Positions 33,961-45,800 of a stretch of 64,000 nt of DNA are shown piece after piece (the stretch's first letter is position 1; every line of letters starts with the position of its first letter). The notes below the pieces were generated by a model. It had not been told where the DNA came from, ran no database searches, and saw nothing but the letters and a program-made list of their open reading frames with translations. A program made the position numbers and the translations under genes. Source of the stretch: Sambucus nigra (taxonomy: Eukaryota > Streptophyta > Magnoliopsida > Dipsacales > Adoxaceae); the NCBI GenBank assembly GCA_949130495.1, contig OX422209.1:695995757-696059756 (forward strand). The letters are read 5' to 3'.

Positions 33961-33977
33961 GAAACACGACACTCACA

Positions 33978-34306
33978 CTTATGTGTTATTTGTTTTTACC
34001 TCTTAAGTCCGAATCTGAACGATTCGGACTTAAGAGGTACCTAAAAGTGTTTTTTTTTAATGATTAAGAGGCTAATGTCTATATTTGTCTCTTAATGATT
34101 AAGAGGTAGTGTTACATCTGAAGTCTGAATTTGAAGTTTGAATCAGTCAAAATACATTCATTCAGAGGGTCCAAATACATTCATCCATAGGTACATTCAG
34201 ATATAAAAATAAACATATATTTCAGATTCAGATTTCAGACTTCAGATTCAGTCTTCTAATTTTAGATTCAGACTTCAGATTCAGATGAAAAATAAACGCA
34301 ACCTCA
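33978..34306. mobile_element. MITE-like segment
   Basis: About 330 bp with similar ends in inverse orientation: the left end reads gttatttgtttttacctctt and the right end, reversed, gttgcgtttatttttcatctg. Both are followed by repeated tctgaatc words. A perfect 19-bp inverted repeat with a 5-nt loop lies near the left end (33,997-34,039). Non-coding. No clear target duplication could be read, so the ends are approximate and the superfamily unassigned. Confidence 0.45.
33997..34039. repeat. perfect 19-bp hairpin
   Basis: Arm at 33,997-34,015 (tacctcttaagtccgaatc), loop tgaac, exact complementary arm at 34,021-34,039. Inside the MITE-like segment. Confidence 0.95.
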
Positions 34307-35055
34307 CAAAGGTATCAAATATGTATATAGAATGGGAAAATACAAAAAATAATGTCTCTTATAAAGACATGTTGTGAGTGAGAGAATACACGAGTTGACT
34401 TCAATAGATCTGCACATAGAAAAGTGAAAAAATAATGAAAAGTGAAGAAATAATCAAACCATGTAAATTAAATCTGTAAAAAGAAAACCCTAAAATTATT
34501 TACTCATATTCCTTCGAATAATTTCTCTACCATCATTGTCGGTTCTATTTGGACACCATTAGAATATTAATGCCCCTAATGTCGTGATAGGTTGAGTTGA
34601 AAATTAGCTGTTGTGTAAGATTTTTCAGACTATGATCTCAAAGTGTTGTTTGGGGGACACGATGGTGAGGTAGTCAAGAATTTGAAAATGAGGGTGTTTG
34701 GTTTGGTTTGGTCTGGTCATGAACTCATCTTGGTGTTTAGAGCTATAGGGGAAAGTGAGAGAGGGTTACTTGTGGGCCTCAGAGAGAAACACATTTCAAC
34801 ATTAGTAGGTGTTTCGATAACTGCAAGGGATGTCGAAGGTTATCATTTTTTGTTGTAAACATGAAATAAAATTTTTTGGAAGGTTTTGGCTGAAATGTTT
34901 ACACATTTATTTGTTTGAGTTCACAAAATTCAAAATTCTCATAAATTAGGATTCGTTGCTTAGAGTGTTGAGAGCAAAAGATCTACATACCTTTATATAA
35001 TAAGATAAATATATATATATATAGGGAAAAGTAACTTAAAAATGGTGAGGTAGGG
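34307..35055. other. non-coding flank
   Basis: AT-rich sequence with no supported gene. A 71-codon open frame at 34,643-34,858 has no recognisable feature. Confidence 0.45.
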
Positions 35056-35187
35056 GAAGAGAGAGAGAGAGAGAGAGAGAGAATCAATGGGAGAGAGAAG
35101 AAGAAGAAGAAGAAGAAGAAGAAGAAGAAGAAGAAGAAGAAGAAGAAGAAGAAGAAGAAGAAGAAGAAGAAGAAGAAGAAGAAGAAA
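35056..35187. repeat. (GA)n and (GAA)n microsatellites
   Basis: A GA run (35,056-35,082) followed by about 30 GAA triplets (35,098-35,187). On the minus strand this encodes a false poly-leucine frame. Confidence 0.97.
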
Positions 35188-35383
35188 GAGATGGGGGCAT
35201 TGTATTGGGGTTAGGGGTTGATAGGGTAAAGGAGAGAGAACATAGAGTGAAGAAAAAAATCTATAAAATGATAATATAGAGGGATATATATAATCGAATG
35301 GGATAGTGTTGGTTAAGAAAGGGATAGAGCGGGGTAAAACTTGAATGGGAAAAGAGGGTACATCTGCGCAAGCAAGTCTGGTA

Positions 35384-35388
35384 CCTAC
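35384..35388. repeat. T4 target-site duplication, left (CCTAC)
   Basis: CCTAC precedes the left LTR of T4 and recurs at 42,323-42,327 after the right LTR. Confidence 0.95.
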
Positions 35389-35824
35389 TGTAGGTGCAAA
35401 AAATCTCACCCGTCGGAGGGTGTCAATTCATCACGATACAAGTATAAAAATAAATACAAGAGAGACAAAGATTTACGTGGTTCGACCATGAATGGCCTAC
35501 GTCCACGGGGCTGCTGGTGTGTTTCATTAGAATGATCAGAGAGTTTTACATGAGAGTGTTTCTCTAATTTCTAAGCCCCCTTTCACAATGGAGGGTGTCC
35601 CCTTTATATAGAGTTAGGGGTTACATTAGGGTTACAAATATGGATGAGTAACAAATATGGATGAGCCCTATCTTCGTGGAGTTTCATTCCCATCCGATAC
35701 TGCTCCTCGGTCTTCTCGTTTATTAAGGACTTTAGTCGTCCCTATATTGTTGGCACGTCGCCATCTTAACCGGGGTGCTCCCCACACGTCCTGCTATTCC
35801 TTAGGCATATATATTGCCCCCACA
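35389..35824 (-). repeat. T4 left LTR (3' LTR)
   Basis: 436 bp, TGTAGGTGC to GCCCCCACA. Carries the conserved U5 motif (ACGTGG to CCTACGTCCACG) at 35,475-35,507. Confidence 0.97.
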
Positions 35825-35842
35825 ATAGCCCCACAGGTCGCA
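35825..35842 (-). promoter_or_regulatory. T4 polypurine tract
   Basis: Minus strand CCTGTGGGGCTAT abuts the 3' LTR. Assigned by position and G-rich composition. Confidence 0.65.
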
Positions 35843-36114
35843 GTTCAGCTGAGTTGATTCTGAGATGAGCTGGGAGCTGGCCCACAATCTCTTTAAACAT
35901 ATGCAGTTGGTGGTGTGAACTGGACTGGCATTCTTTGATCTGTCGTTCAACTTTTAAGCCTTCTTTGGTTGATCTTCTCGCCTTCATAAGTTTTTAGATA
36001 ATTGCTTGGCTTGAGTTGAGAGGCGTTCAATCGATATGGGGACCGGACTCGAGAGTGTCGAGTTGCCTACGTACCCTCTTGGGATCAGGTCGAACGTAGT
36101 TCATTGTCTGTTTT

Positions 36115-36793
36115 ATTGTATGGCCCAATTTGTGAGGCTGACCCCAGGCCTGTTCAGAATTTGTTTGCTGAGGCTTTATCGAGCGTGTATCAAGTTCAGG
36201 GCGTCTTCCTATATTTTGGTCTCGTATGGTCCATTTGTTGAGGCCGACCACAGGCCTATGCGTCGAGTCTTGCTCGAGCATGTACCTAGTAGGGGTAAGA
36301 CCCTGCCTTAGGTTTTTCATATGGTCCAATTAGAGAGGCCGACCAGAAGCCTATGAGTCGAGCCTTGCTCGAGCATGTACCTAGTAGGGATTAGACCCTT
36401 CCTTAGTTTTTTCATATGGTCCAATTAGAGAGGCCGACCAGAAGCCTGTGAGTCGAGCCTTGCTCGAGCATGTACCTAGTAGGGATTAGACCCTGCCTTA
36501 GTTTTTTCATATGGTCCAATTAGAGAGGCCGACCAGAAGCCTGTGAGTCGAGCCTTGCTCGAGCATGTACCTAGTAGGGGTAAGAACCTGCCTTAGGTTT
36601 TTCATATGGTCCAATTGGAGAGGCCGACCACAGGCCTATACGTCGAGCCTTGCTCGAGCATGTACCTAGTAGGGGTAAGACCCTGCCTTAGGTTTTTCAT
36701 ATGGTCCAATTGGAGAGGCCGACCAGAAGCCTATGCGTTGAGCCTTGCTCGAGCATGTACCCAGTAGGGGTAAGACCCTGCCATAGGTTTTTC
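36115..36793. repeat. 95-bp tandem repeat, about seven units
   Basis: Five well-kept units start at 36,318, 36,413, 36,508, 36,603 and 36,698 (catatggtccaatt). Two degenerate units precede them. Each unit contains a hairpin CGAGC-CTT-GCTCG and an AGGC/GCCT dyad around cgaccagaa. Located in the 3' part of T4. Confidence 0.95.
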
Positions 36794-37998
36794 ATATAAT
36801 TTAATGTAATACCAATTACGTTTACATTTTTCCATTTTCTAATGCCTCGCATGTAAATATCCGCCTATTTTACCTTTTAGGTTGTGCCGTCACACTTCCT
36901 TAGGCCTAAAAGGCGATGGTAAAAATGCACCTGGTTTGAGGGTCATCCACCCGTTCAGGATTTTAACTGACCAACATAGTTGGCGACCAACCTGGGTTGG
37001 CTTTTTGCCTAGGGATCCCCCGTAGGGCTTTTATTGTTGCCTGGGCAACTCGTGAGGCCATTTGTGTTTGGAGATAACAAAGGCCTGTAGACGTACTTAA
37101 TTTAGTGGGAACGAGCAAGAAGGCCATCGTAACTAAATCAAGCTTAATTATGATCGTCATTTGAAAGACTAATTCTGGTGTTAGCCATGTTGGCATCTGT
37201 CTTGAGTTGAACTCTTCTATTTTTCTTTAAATGTTGTAGTGAATCTATTCATGTGTCATCGCTGTTATGGAGACCCCAATCGGGCTATGAAGAGAAGGTT
37301 GCCTGACCGTCCATTGGGTCACTAGATCTGTATAATCGAGATGATAAGTGTGCCCGATCGTTCCTCGAGCTTTGTTGTGTCGAGGAGTGTTACGTTGATC
37401 GTTTGTCGAGCTGGATATAATTAAGGATTATCTTGCTCATATAGTTCCATGTAATGTATCATTCCTCGGGGCGCACTTGTTCGTCGACCATGCATGGTGG
37501 TTCCGGGAGGCTGTGGAAGACTCCATATAGCTCGTGCAACTAAAGAAATTGATATGAATTCAAAGTGTCCCTCTGCAGAAATGCGTTGATCTGATATGGC
37601 GTTCAAGAAACGTTGTTCCTCTGGAGTGGATATCTTGATGTTGACGACGCGTTAATTTGTTGCTTGGTGATCGTCGATCACCATGGGTTGTCTGACGATG
37701 TTTGCTCGATACATTCAGGATGGTCTAGTGTTGTTATCAACATGTCTTGCTCGTTGACTGTGATTTTGCTGGGCGTGTGACTTCTTACAAGTTGGATTCA
37801 TCCTTGTTGATAAATATAGTTGATCGTTTCTCTTCATGATGCTTTATGTGTTATTGGATCTTTGTGGTACAGATCGCTCAACTTTTCATTCGACGAGGTT
37901 GAATTAAATAAGAACTGTATTGCCCAACTGTTTGTTGGAGCTTGAGACGTGATCACACAATGTCAACTATCGATCGAAGTTGAGAGTCCGTTGAGGCA
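36794..37998. other. T4 interior, scattered dyad cassettes
   Basis: No gene. Several inverted-repeat cassettes related to those elsewhere in T4 and T1 occur, for example gaccaacatagttggc (36,970) and CCTCGA/TCGAGG (37,362-37,385). Confidence 0.6.
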
Positions 37999-38260
37999 AA
38001 ATTGTAAAGGACCTAGTAGATGTTGCGAACGATCCATGCCTGAGCATCTGTCGGAGTATTGATGAGATAAATGATGCCTGAATGCCTGTCGAGGCAAAAA
38101 CTATAGAGGATCTGGTAGATGTTGCGAACGATCCATGCCTGAGCATCTGTCGGAGTATTGATGAGATAAATGATGCCTGAATGCCTGTCGAGGCAAAAAC
38201 TATAGAGGATCTGGTAGATATTGCAGGTGATCCATGCTCGAGCATCCCTCGAGGCAAAGA
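37999..38260. repeat. 99-bp tandem repeat, about 2.5 units
   Basis: The word gatccatgcc recurs at 38,031 and 38,130, with a third diverged unit after it. Units contain gcatctgtcggag and the stem GCCT-GTCG-AGGC. The third unit carries CTCGAG-CATCC-CTCGAG at 38,237-38,253. Being a multiple of three, the array gives a false repetitive minus-strand ORF. Confidence 0.93.
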
Positions 38261-38289
38261 GGACCGAGCAAGTATTACGAATGATCCTG

Positions 38290-40480
38290 TATTGTTAGTG
38301 AAAACTAACCTTCCAATAAATGCAATGTTGATTATTAATCGACTCTGCCAACCATCTGTTGTGACTGAATACAAGAGTTATCCTTACCAACCATTTGTTG
38401 GGGATAAAATGCGACATGTGTGGCAAATATCCTCGGGACTAAATATATAGAAATATTTTGCCGAGCATTTGCCGAGATGAGCCTTGAATATGCCTGATCA
38501 TCCTGCAGGTCAAGAATCATAGAGCCAGATAACCCATTCTGAAATTCAAGAAATATCAACATCCGAGCATCTGTTTGTTATAAATAATATTTCCCAAGCA
38601 TGTGTTGGGTCCAAAGTGGTGTAAAGTGTTCAACCATCTGTCGGAGCATTAACAAAATAAGTGGTGCCAGACTGGTTTGTCGGGGCGAAGTTGTACAGGT
38701 CCGAGTAGATATAGAGAGCGATCCGCTCTCGAGCATCTATCGGTGTGTTAATAAGATTTTCAAGAGCTTAAGATTATCGCCGAGCATCCGTCGGGACTGA
38801 ATCTTATACCTGTAGAAGTTAATAAGTTGCTCGACCATTTGTCTAGGCTAATTCAAATAGAATTCATCATGCAATATGATGTGCATCCGCTCGACCATTT
38901 GTCGAGGAAAATATTCATAGTATTGAATGAATGACATGAATTATCCCATAATTTTTATGATAAAATCTCACGAGGATGGCCGCTCCCTAGCATTCGTCGG
39001 GGCTACGCTAAGTATAAGTAAAGATATTACACCAACCATTCATTGGTATAACCAATAATCGCTAGACGACAATATTGAAAATTAAATGACCGGATAAATG
39101 ACATGAGTGCTCTTCTAAGTGCGCCCCAATATTTATGTGGACAAAATAATTGTAATAAAGTCGAATGAAAGATGCAAAGTTTATCACATATATCTAGATG
39201 TATGGCACAGGAGTTAATTTGGAATTTGTGCAAATAGATTTAAGCAAATACTTAAAATACAAGTTTGGTTCCAAAAAATTGTTTTCACAGAAAATTTGTG
39301 TAGTGGCAATCAATTGTTTTTCTCATGTGAAGTATAGAGTATAGATAGCCCCCTGCTAACAAATTTATGATGATAAAAATCGTGAGCATAATTTGTGAGC
39401 AAATGAAGTATTATGAGATGGAAACGAACAATGTACAAATAAATGTGTGTATCCATCAAGTGAGGTTGTGCTAAATACAAGAATTATCCTGACCAGCTAT
39501 CCACTGGGGATAAAATGCGACATGCGAGGCAAATATCTTCGGGACTAAATATATAGAAATATTTTGCCGATTATCTGCCAAGATGAATCTCAAATGTGCC
39601 TGACATCCCTTCAGGTTACCGAATCATAGAATCCGAGCTTCAGTCGGAGTAATAATAATTTTGCCCAAGCGTTTCCTTGGGTATAAGGTGCCATAGTGTG
39701 CTCGATATCTGTCGGAGCATTAATAAAATGAATGGTGTCTGGATAGTCCGCCGGGGAAAAGTTGTAGAATACCAATTAGATATAGCGAGCAATTCGTGCT
39801 CGAGCATCCGTCGAAACATCGATGAGATTTCCAAGGACTTAAGATTATTGTCGAGCATCCGTCGGGACTGAATCTTGTACCTGTGGAAGTTAGTAATTTC
39901 CCCGACCATCTGTTGAGACTAAATCAAAATAGAAGTTATCATGAAAATGATATGTTCAACAAAGTATATAAGATATGCATTCGCTCGGCCATTTGCCGAG
40001 GAAAAAATTCATAGTCGCGTACGAATGTAATAAAGACCCAATGATTTTTATCATAAAAATTTCACTGTGATAACTGTGCCCGAGCATCCGTCGGGGCTGA
40101 GCTAAATAACCAATAATCTCGCTCTGGTGAGATTAAATTGTTGTAGCTGGATGACAATATTGAAAATAAAAATGTTCGAATAAATGACATGAGTGCTATA
40201 TCACTGCGCCCCACTTATTTATGTGAGCAAAATAATTTGTAATAAGGTCGCATAAAAAAGTGCCAACTAAAATCGTTGTTATAAAATCACACGGTCCCTT
40301 AAAATGATTTAATTTTTAGAGAGAACCACGCAATGCAAAAATTAGTCAAATATACTCCAAGTGTAAGACAAGGATTAATTAAGAATTTTTGCAAAATTAT
40401 TTGAAGTCCAAAGTGGATACTTAAATACAAGTTTGGCTTCAAAAATTTACTTTCACGTGAAGATGTGAATTAAGATAAAT
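38290..40480. repeat. 1.1-kb tandem duplication inside T4
   Basis: Sequence around 38,368-39,330 recurs at about 39,474-40,480, offset 1.1-1.16 kb and clearly diverged. Matching landmarks include ggataaaatgcgacatg (38,401/39,506), gcatccgtcgggactgaatc (38,783/39,855) and the CATTT-loop hairpin (38,890/39,984). No coding capacity. Confidence 0.85.
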
Positions 40481-41865
40481 AAAAAATTTACTATCTGGTG
40501 ATGCTCTTGATACACTCAGGTAGGGGTGGATCTCTGTTGTCATTGCCGACCAGTGATTATGGTCCGTTGGTCGCGATCTGAAGAAATGGACCATAAGAAT
40601 TGCTCCCTGCTGGCTCGTCGCAGCTCGTCCTCGCCGCCGACCAGCTGATGGTAGTTGCAAGCTGGTCGCCGACTACCAGGGGCTCCGATAAATCCCTCGC
40701 TAGTGCTCGATCGAAGAGTTGTGGTTTCCTGGCGAGTTGGGACACGGACTGGTTGTGATTTTTGCTGCCAACGTGGTCGCTGACCACCATGGATGGCTGG
40801 TAACATAGCTGAGGTTGCCCTTGTCTTTGCCGCCGACCAATGATGATGGTCGAGGAAGATCGAAGAGAGCCCAGGTCGTAGCACTGGTACAGTGGTCGCT
40901 GATGTACGCTGATGCTCGACCGGGAAGTTAGTAGGTCGGAGATGAGCTCGCTGATGCTCGATTGAAAGGATGACTGTTCTCGTCTTCGCCGCCGACCAGT
41001 TATTTGGTCGTGATCTTCTCCGAGCTCGTCACTGTGGTACGCTGTTCGCCGACCTCGCGTTTTGGTTCAAATCACTGGTTGTGCTCGGCAAGATGCGTGA
41101 TGATGGTCGCCGCGAAGAGGCCGATGATCGCAGGCCGACCAAAAATAATATTGGGTGCAGATCTCCCATAACTCTTGATGAGGATGGACGGCGCTGACGG
41201 TGGATAAAACTGGAGGAAAAATACATGAAATCCGACCAACAGGGGCAGATGCTATGTAAAGACGGTGATGAGGACTGGATCTCCATGGGTCGGTGACGAT
41301 GGCTGTGATGGGCCAGTTTGCAACGACTCCTTATCTCAAGGGGGCGTGTCAGTGTACCCGGCTTGGAGATGACAGATCCAAGATGCCCGCCTCCAAATGG
41401 GGTGTTACGTGACCCAATAATTGAGATCTTTGGTGGTCCAAAAATTTCGGAAGAGGGAGAGAGATCGTGCCCAGATCGTGATCGTAATCATGCCCAGAGA
41501 GGGAGACCATACGTTTCATATGTGCTTGACCCTACAAGAGTCCAAATATTTGGAGTCTTCATAGACACATCTGATAACGAATTTCTTATGAAACAAACAA
41601 TGAAAATTGTCTAGAATCAAAGCAGTTGTGCAGATTTGCAGAAAACAATTAAATATAGGATTTGTAATTATAACTGTATGCAAAATCATGTATCAATGAA
41701 ACGATATTTGTTCAAAACAAATAATTATATATGAAACACATAACTGCTCGTGCACAGATCAAAAAGGAAAACTTATCTCTTGATTATGTGCGCAGTGTAG
41801 GCACCATTGTTCTTGAACGTAAACCTAGATCTCTTCTAGTAAGAAGGGGACGGCCTTTTGTGCCG
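40481..41865. other. T4 5' internal region, GC-richer, non-coding
   Basis: Minus-strand leader side of T4. 40,530-41,300 is GC-richer, with repeated gtcgc, gaccag and gatgctcga words and several short open frames in different phases that share no family resemblance. The first ATG after the primer site is followed by a stop after seven codons. I see no gag. Confidence 0.6.
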
Positions 41866-41884
41866 TTTCCCACAGACGGCGCCA
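41866..41884 (-). promoter_or_regulatory. T4 primer-binding site
   Basis: Minus strand TGGCGCCGTCTGTGGGAA, two bases inside the 5' LTR and identical to the T1 site. Confidence 0.9.
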
Positions 41885-41886
41885 AT

Positions 41887-42322
41887 TGTAGGTGCAAAAA
41901 ATCTCACCTGTCGGAGGGTGTCAATTCATCACGATACAAGTATAAAAATAAATACAAGAGAGACAAAGATTTACGTGGTTCGACCATGAATGGCCTACGT
42001 CCACGGGGCTGCTGGTGTGTTTCATTAGAATGATCAGAGAGTTTTACATGAGAGTGTTTCTCTAATTTCTAAGCCCCCTTTCACAATGGAGGGTGTCCCC
42101 TTTATATAGAGTTAGGGGTTACATTAGGGTTACAAATATGGATGAGTAACAAATATGGATGAGCCCTATCTTCGTGGAGTTTCATTCCCATCCGATACTG
42201 CTCCTCGGTCTTCTCGTTTATTAAGGACTTTAGTCGTCCCTATATTGTTGGCACGTCGCCATCTTCACCGGGGTGCTCCCCACACGTCCTGCTATTCCTT
42301 AGGCATATATATTGCCCCCACA
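41887..42322 (-). repeat. T4 right LTR (5' LTR)
   Basis: 436 bp, about two mismatches to the left LTR. U5 motif at 41,973-42,005. Confidence 0.97.
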
Positions 42323-42327
42323 CCTAC
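42323..42327. repeat. T4 target-site duplication, right (CCTAC)
   Basis: Second copy of CCTAC, pairing with 35,384-35,388. Confidence 0.95.
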
Positions 42328-42386
42328 CTGTAGATGTAGGTGGAAGAAAAATAAAGATGAAATAAAGATAGAATCAGAGATAAACT

Positions 42387-42833
42387 AAGTCATACCACAC
42401 GTTCTTAGGTGGGTTTATGCATATTCTAGGCCGACCAACCCAAATTAGGTTATACCATTATTTTCAAGTGGGTTTGATGCCAAATCTTAGGCGATCAACT
42501 TATTTTAAGTCTTACCACCCATTCCTAGGTAGGTTTATGACCATTTTGGCCCATTAACCCAAATTTGGTTATACAACTTTTTCCAAGTGGGTTTGATGAC
42601 AAATCTTAGGCGACCGACTTATTCTAAGTCATACTACCCATTGTTAATCTATTCTAGGCTGACCAATTTAAGTTGGGTTGTACCACTGTTTTCAAGTGGG
42701 GTTGATGCAAAATATTAGGCGATTGAATTATTCTTAGTCACACAACCTATTCTTAGGTGGGTTTATGTTTATTTTAGACTTACCAAACCAAGTTGGGCTA
42801 CACCACTATTTCCAAGTGGAATTTGTCATTGAG
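42387..42833. repeat. about 115-bp degenerate tandem repeat, four units
   Basis: Units begin aagtcatacca or a variant at about 42,387, 42,508, 42,628 and 42,737. Each has two dyads: CCAA...TTGG (ccaatttaagttgg at 42,663) and CCACT-7 nt-AGTGG (42,683-42,699; 42,803-42,819). The position suits the array expected between integrase and the 3' side of the host element T3. Confidence 0.85.
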
Positions 42834-42882
42834 TTCAATCTTGGAGGCACAATTATCAAATAAACTCTTTTATTAACATGTT

Positions 42883-45800
42883 TTTTTTAAAGAAATATAA
42901 CTAATTTATTAATTGATGGTAGAAAAAGCCCTACCAAAGTGGCATTTACAATGAATGAGAGAAAGAAACTTGAAAAAAAAACATAAATCAAAATTCTCAT
43001 TACTATAAAGCTCTAATATTTAGAAATCCTTGTTTATACAAATTAAAGCAACCTTTAAAAATGTGAGGCAGATCTTTGACATGACTGAAGAGGAAAGAAG
43101 ACTGAGAAGAAATCACATGATTGGCCAGACTGTCAGCTACTGAATTTGCTTCTCTAAAGCAATAATTGAACGTTACTTAAAGAGGAAGTCTTTGAATCTC
43201 CATGATAGTCTCAATAAGGTGCCAAGGAGGTTTAAGAATCTTTCTAGATAAAATATCAATAACAAATTTAGAATCAGATTCTAAATTAATGCTATTGATA
43301 TTTAAATCAATATATAATTTTAAACCTCTAAGGATGGCAAGACATTCCGCTTTATTAATGGAAATAGAACCTTCAAAAGATGAAAATGCATGAATAAGAT
43401 TTCCTTGATGATACCTCCTGAACCTAAAGCCCCTGGGTTGTCTCTAGCAGCCCCGTCTATGTTAAGTTTATAGATTCCTTCATTTGGCTTTAACCATTAA
43501 TCCCCTCCATAGATCGTATCTTATGCATACTCTTAGATTGAAAGACTTGATGATATCCTCATAGAGAAAATCTTGGAATATAAGCATTTGTTTGAAGATA
43601 TATCAGAGATTATGCAGTAAACATTGGAAATAATCTGCTTACTATCCTTCGAAACATTATCAAAGACTCTTGAATTCCTACTCAACTAAATAGCCCAAAA
43701 AATGAGCCCCGGAATTATAGATAGGAGGAATTGAATAAAATATGTGGAATGAGATCTTAACCACCAAGACATCAGCATTTGATTCAAAGATAAGAAAGAA
43801 ACTTTAAGGCCAAGAGAATCTGCGAAATGATTCCAAACAGCAGCAGCTATGGGACCATTAATAAATAAATGGTCCATAGTTTCCAAATGAGCATGACAAT
43901 AAGAACATATAGAAGCTAAATGAATACCTTTCTTCTGAATTACAGCATGAACTGGAACTATTTTGCAAAACATTTCCATAAGAATAAGGATATCTTTGAT
44001 GGAAAATAACTATTCCTTGCAGATAAATGAAATTGTCTTGACATATCTAGATACATCCCACGCCGATTTAAAAGAAAATTTACCATCTGTAGTAATCTTC
44101 CAGTAAATAGAATCATGTATTGTAGTAATATGATAGTCAGTATCTTCTTTGATAGCTTGAATCCTCTTAAATGCATTTGAACCACTCTTGGAAGTGCAAT
44201 CTTTATATTTGGCAAAAAAAGAATTCAGACCAAAGAGAAGTAGAATATCTAAGATACCACCACATTTTCATACTAAACACTTTGCAAATATCTTCCATTG
44301 ATTTGAATCCCAATCCACCTTCTTGAACTGGAAAACACAAGGACTCCCATTTTAACCAATGAAACTTCGGGCCAAATTCTTTGGAAGAACCCCAAAGAAA
44401 ATTACTGGAAATTTACTGAATTGAGTTAAGAATCTTTTTGGGAGGCTTTAGAGGTGCTATAGAATAAAGAGGTATAGATTCTAGAACTGATTTGATAAGC
44501 GTCCTCCTTCCAGACATGGATAAGAACTTAGACTTCCACCCTTCCATCTTGGATCTAATTCGCTGAACTAAATCTGAGAAGTAAAGGCTTTTGATCCTCC
44601 CATAGAAAATTAGACATCCCATATATTTGAGAGGAATTGGCTTTATTTTAAAAGAAGTGATGGATTCAATTTTTGAGATCCTTCTTCTATGAATAGATGA
44701 GTGAACAGTGAAGCTACTTTTGAATAGTTAATAAGCTGAACTAAGGCTTTTTCAAATTTTTTCAAGAAGACTTGAAGATTTTTTAAAGAACAATAACTTC
44801 CATTATAGAAAATAATAAAATCATCTACAAAACTCAAGTTAGAAATAGCAGGATATTATCTAGGAAGAGAAAATGGTTTGATTTTATCAAAAAGAAGAAG
44901 ATTATGGATGCCTTGAGATAAAGTTTCAGTAATAAGAACAAAAATATCTGGAGAGAGAGGATCACCTTGCTTTAATCCTTTATGAGATTTGAAGAATCCA
45001 GAAGATTGATCATTAATGATTATGGAAAACTAGTTGTTCGAGATACATCTCCCCACTCTATCAATCCAAGTTTCTGAAAAGTCAAATTTTCTGAGAGTCT
45101 TGATTAAGAACATCCAAGAGATCTTATCATAAGCCTTAGAAAGTTCAAGATTGATAACCACATTTCCATCATGAGCTTTTCTTTTTATCATTTGCATAAG
45201 CTCCTGAGCAAGCAGAATATTCTCAGATATTTTTCTCCCTTTTATGAAACCAACTTGAGACTTATTAACAATGTCAGAAGAACTTGAGAGAGTCTAGTTA
45301 AAAGAATTTTGGAAATAATTTTACAACTGAAATTGCTCAAGCTTATGGGCCTAAAGTTTGAACAAGACTTTGATGGCTTAGATTTAGGGATTAAAAAAAT
45401 GTTTGTGCTAGTCCAACTTGTTGGCAATACTCCTCCAGAAAAGAAATAATGGACTACTTTGACTATATCTTCCTTAATAACCTCCCAATTTGATTGATAG
45501 AAGAACCCATTGAAGCCATCAAGACCAGGGCTGCTATTTGCATTAAGATCTTTAATAGCTTGACATATTTCAACCTCTGATGGAAATTCATCAAGAATTT
45601 GAGAGTGATAATGAGAAACTTTAGCCTGAATACTGTTTAGAATAGCATCTTCTCCTTCAATGTTATCTGCTAACAAGCTTTCCTGAAAGAAATTATTGTA
45701 AACTTCTTTCATTTGGTCAATCTCTTCCACCCAAGTTCCATATTTATTTTTAATCCTATGGATCATTAAAGAATCTTGTTTTGCTCTCACAGCAGCATGA

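Larger units (their letters stand above)
35389..42322 (-). mobile_element. T4: young non-autonomous LTR retrotransposon (LARD-like)
   Basis: 6,934 bp with two 436-bp LTRs that differ at only about two places (near 35,411/41,909 and 35,770/42,268) and an exact 5-bp target duplication. This is the most recent insertion in the window. The primer site (41,866-41,884) is identical over 18 nt to that of T1 and sits on the right, so the element reads on the minus strand. The 6.1-kb interior has no gag or pol; it is filled with tandem arrays, a 1.1-kb tandem duplication and many short inverted repeats. It must rely on proteins from another element; the shared primer site points to a T1-type Tat helper. 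Confidence 0.93.

Noticed and set aside
34643..34858. 71-codon plus-strand open frame
   Set aside because: No family resemblance, no promoter or splice context.
34993..35409. Minus-strand open frame with a long poly-leucine stretch
   Set aside because: It is the complement of the (GAA)n microsatellite at 35,098-35,187. No protein evidence.
37967..38374. Minus-strand repetitive ORF of 135 codons
   Set aside because: It is created by the 99-bp array inside non-coding T4. No start context or family.
40540..41300. Overlapping open frames in the GC-richer part of T4
   Set aside because: They are in different phases, show no recognisable domain, and lie in an element with no gag or pol. Likely chance frames.
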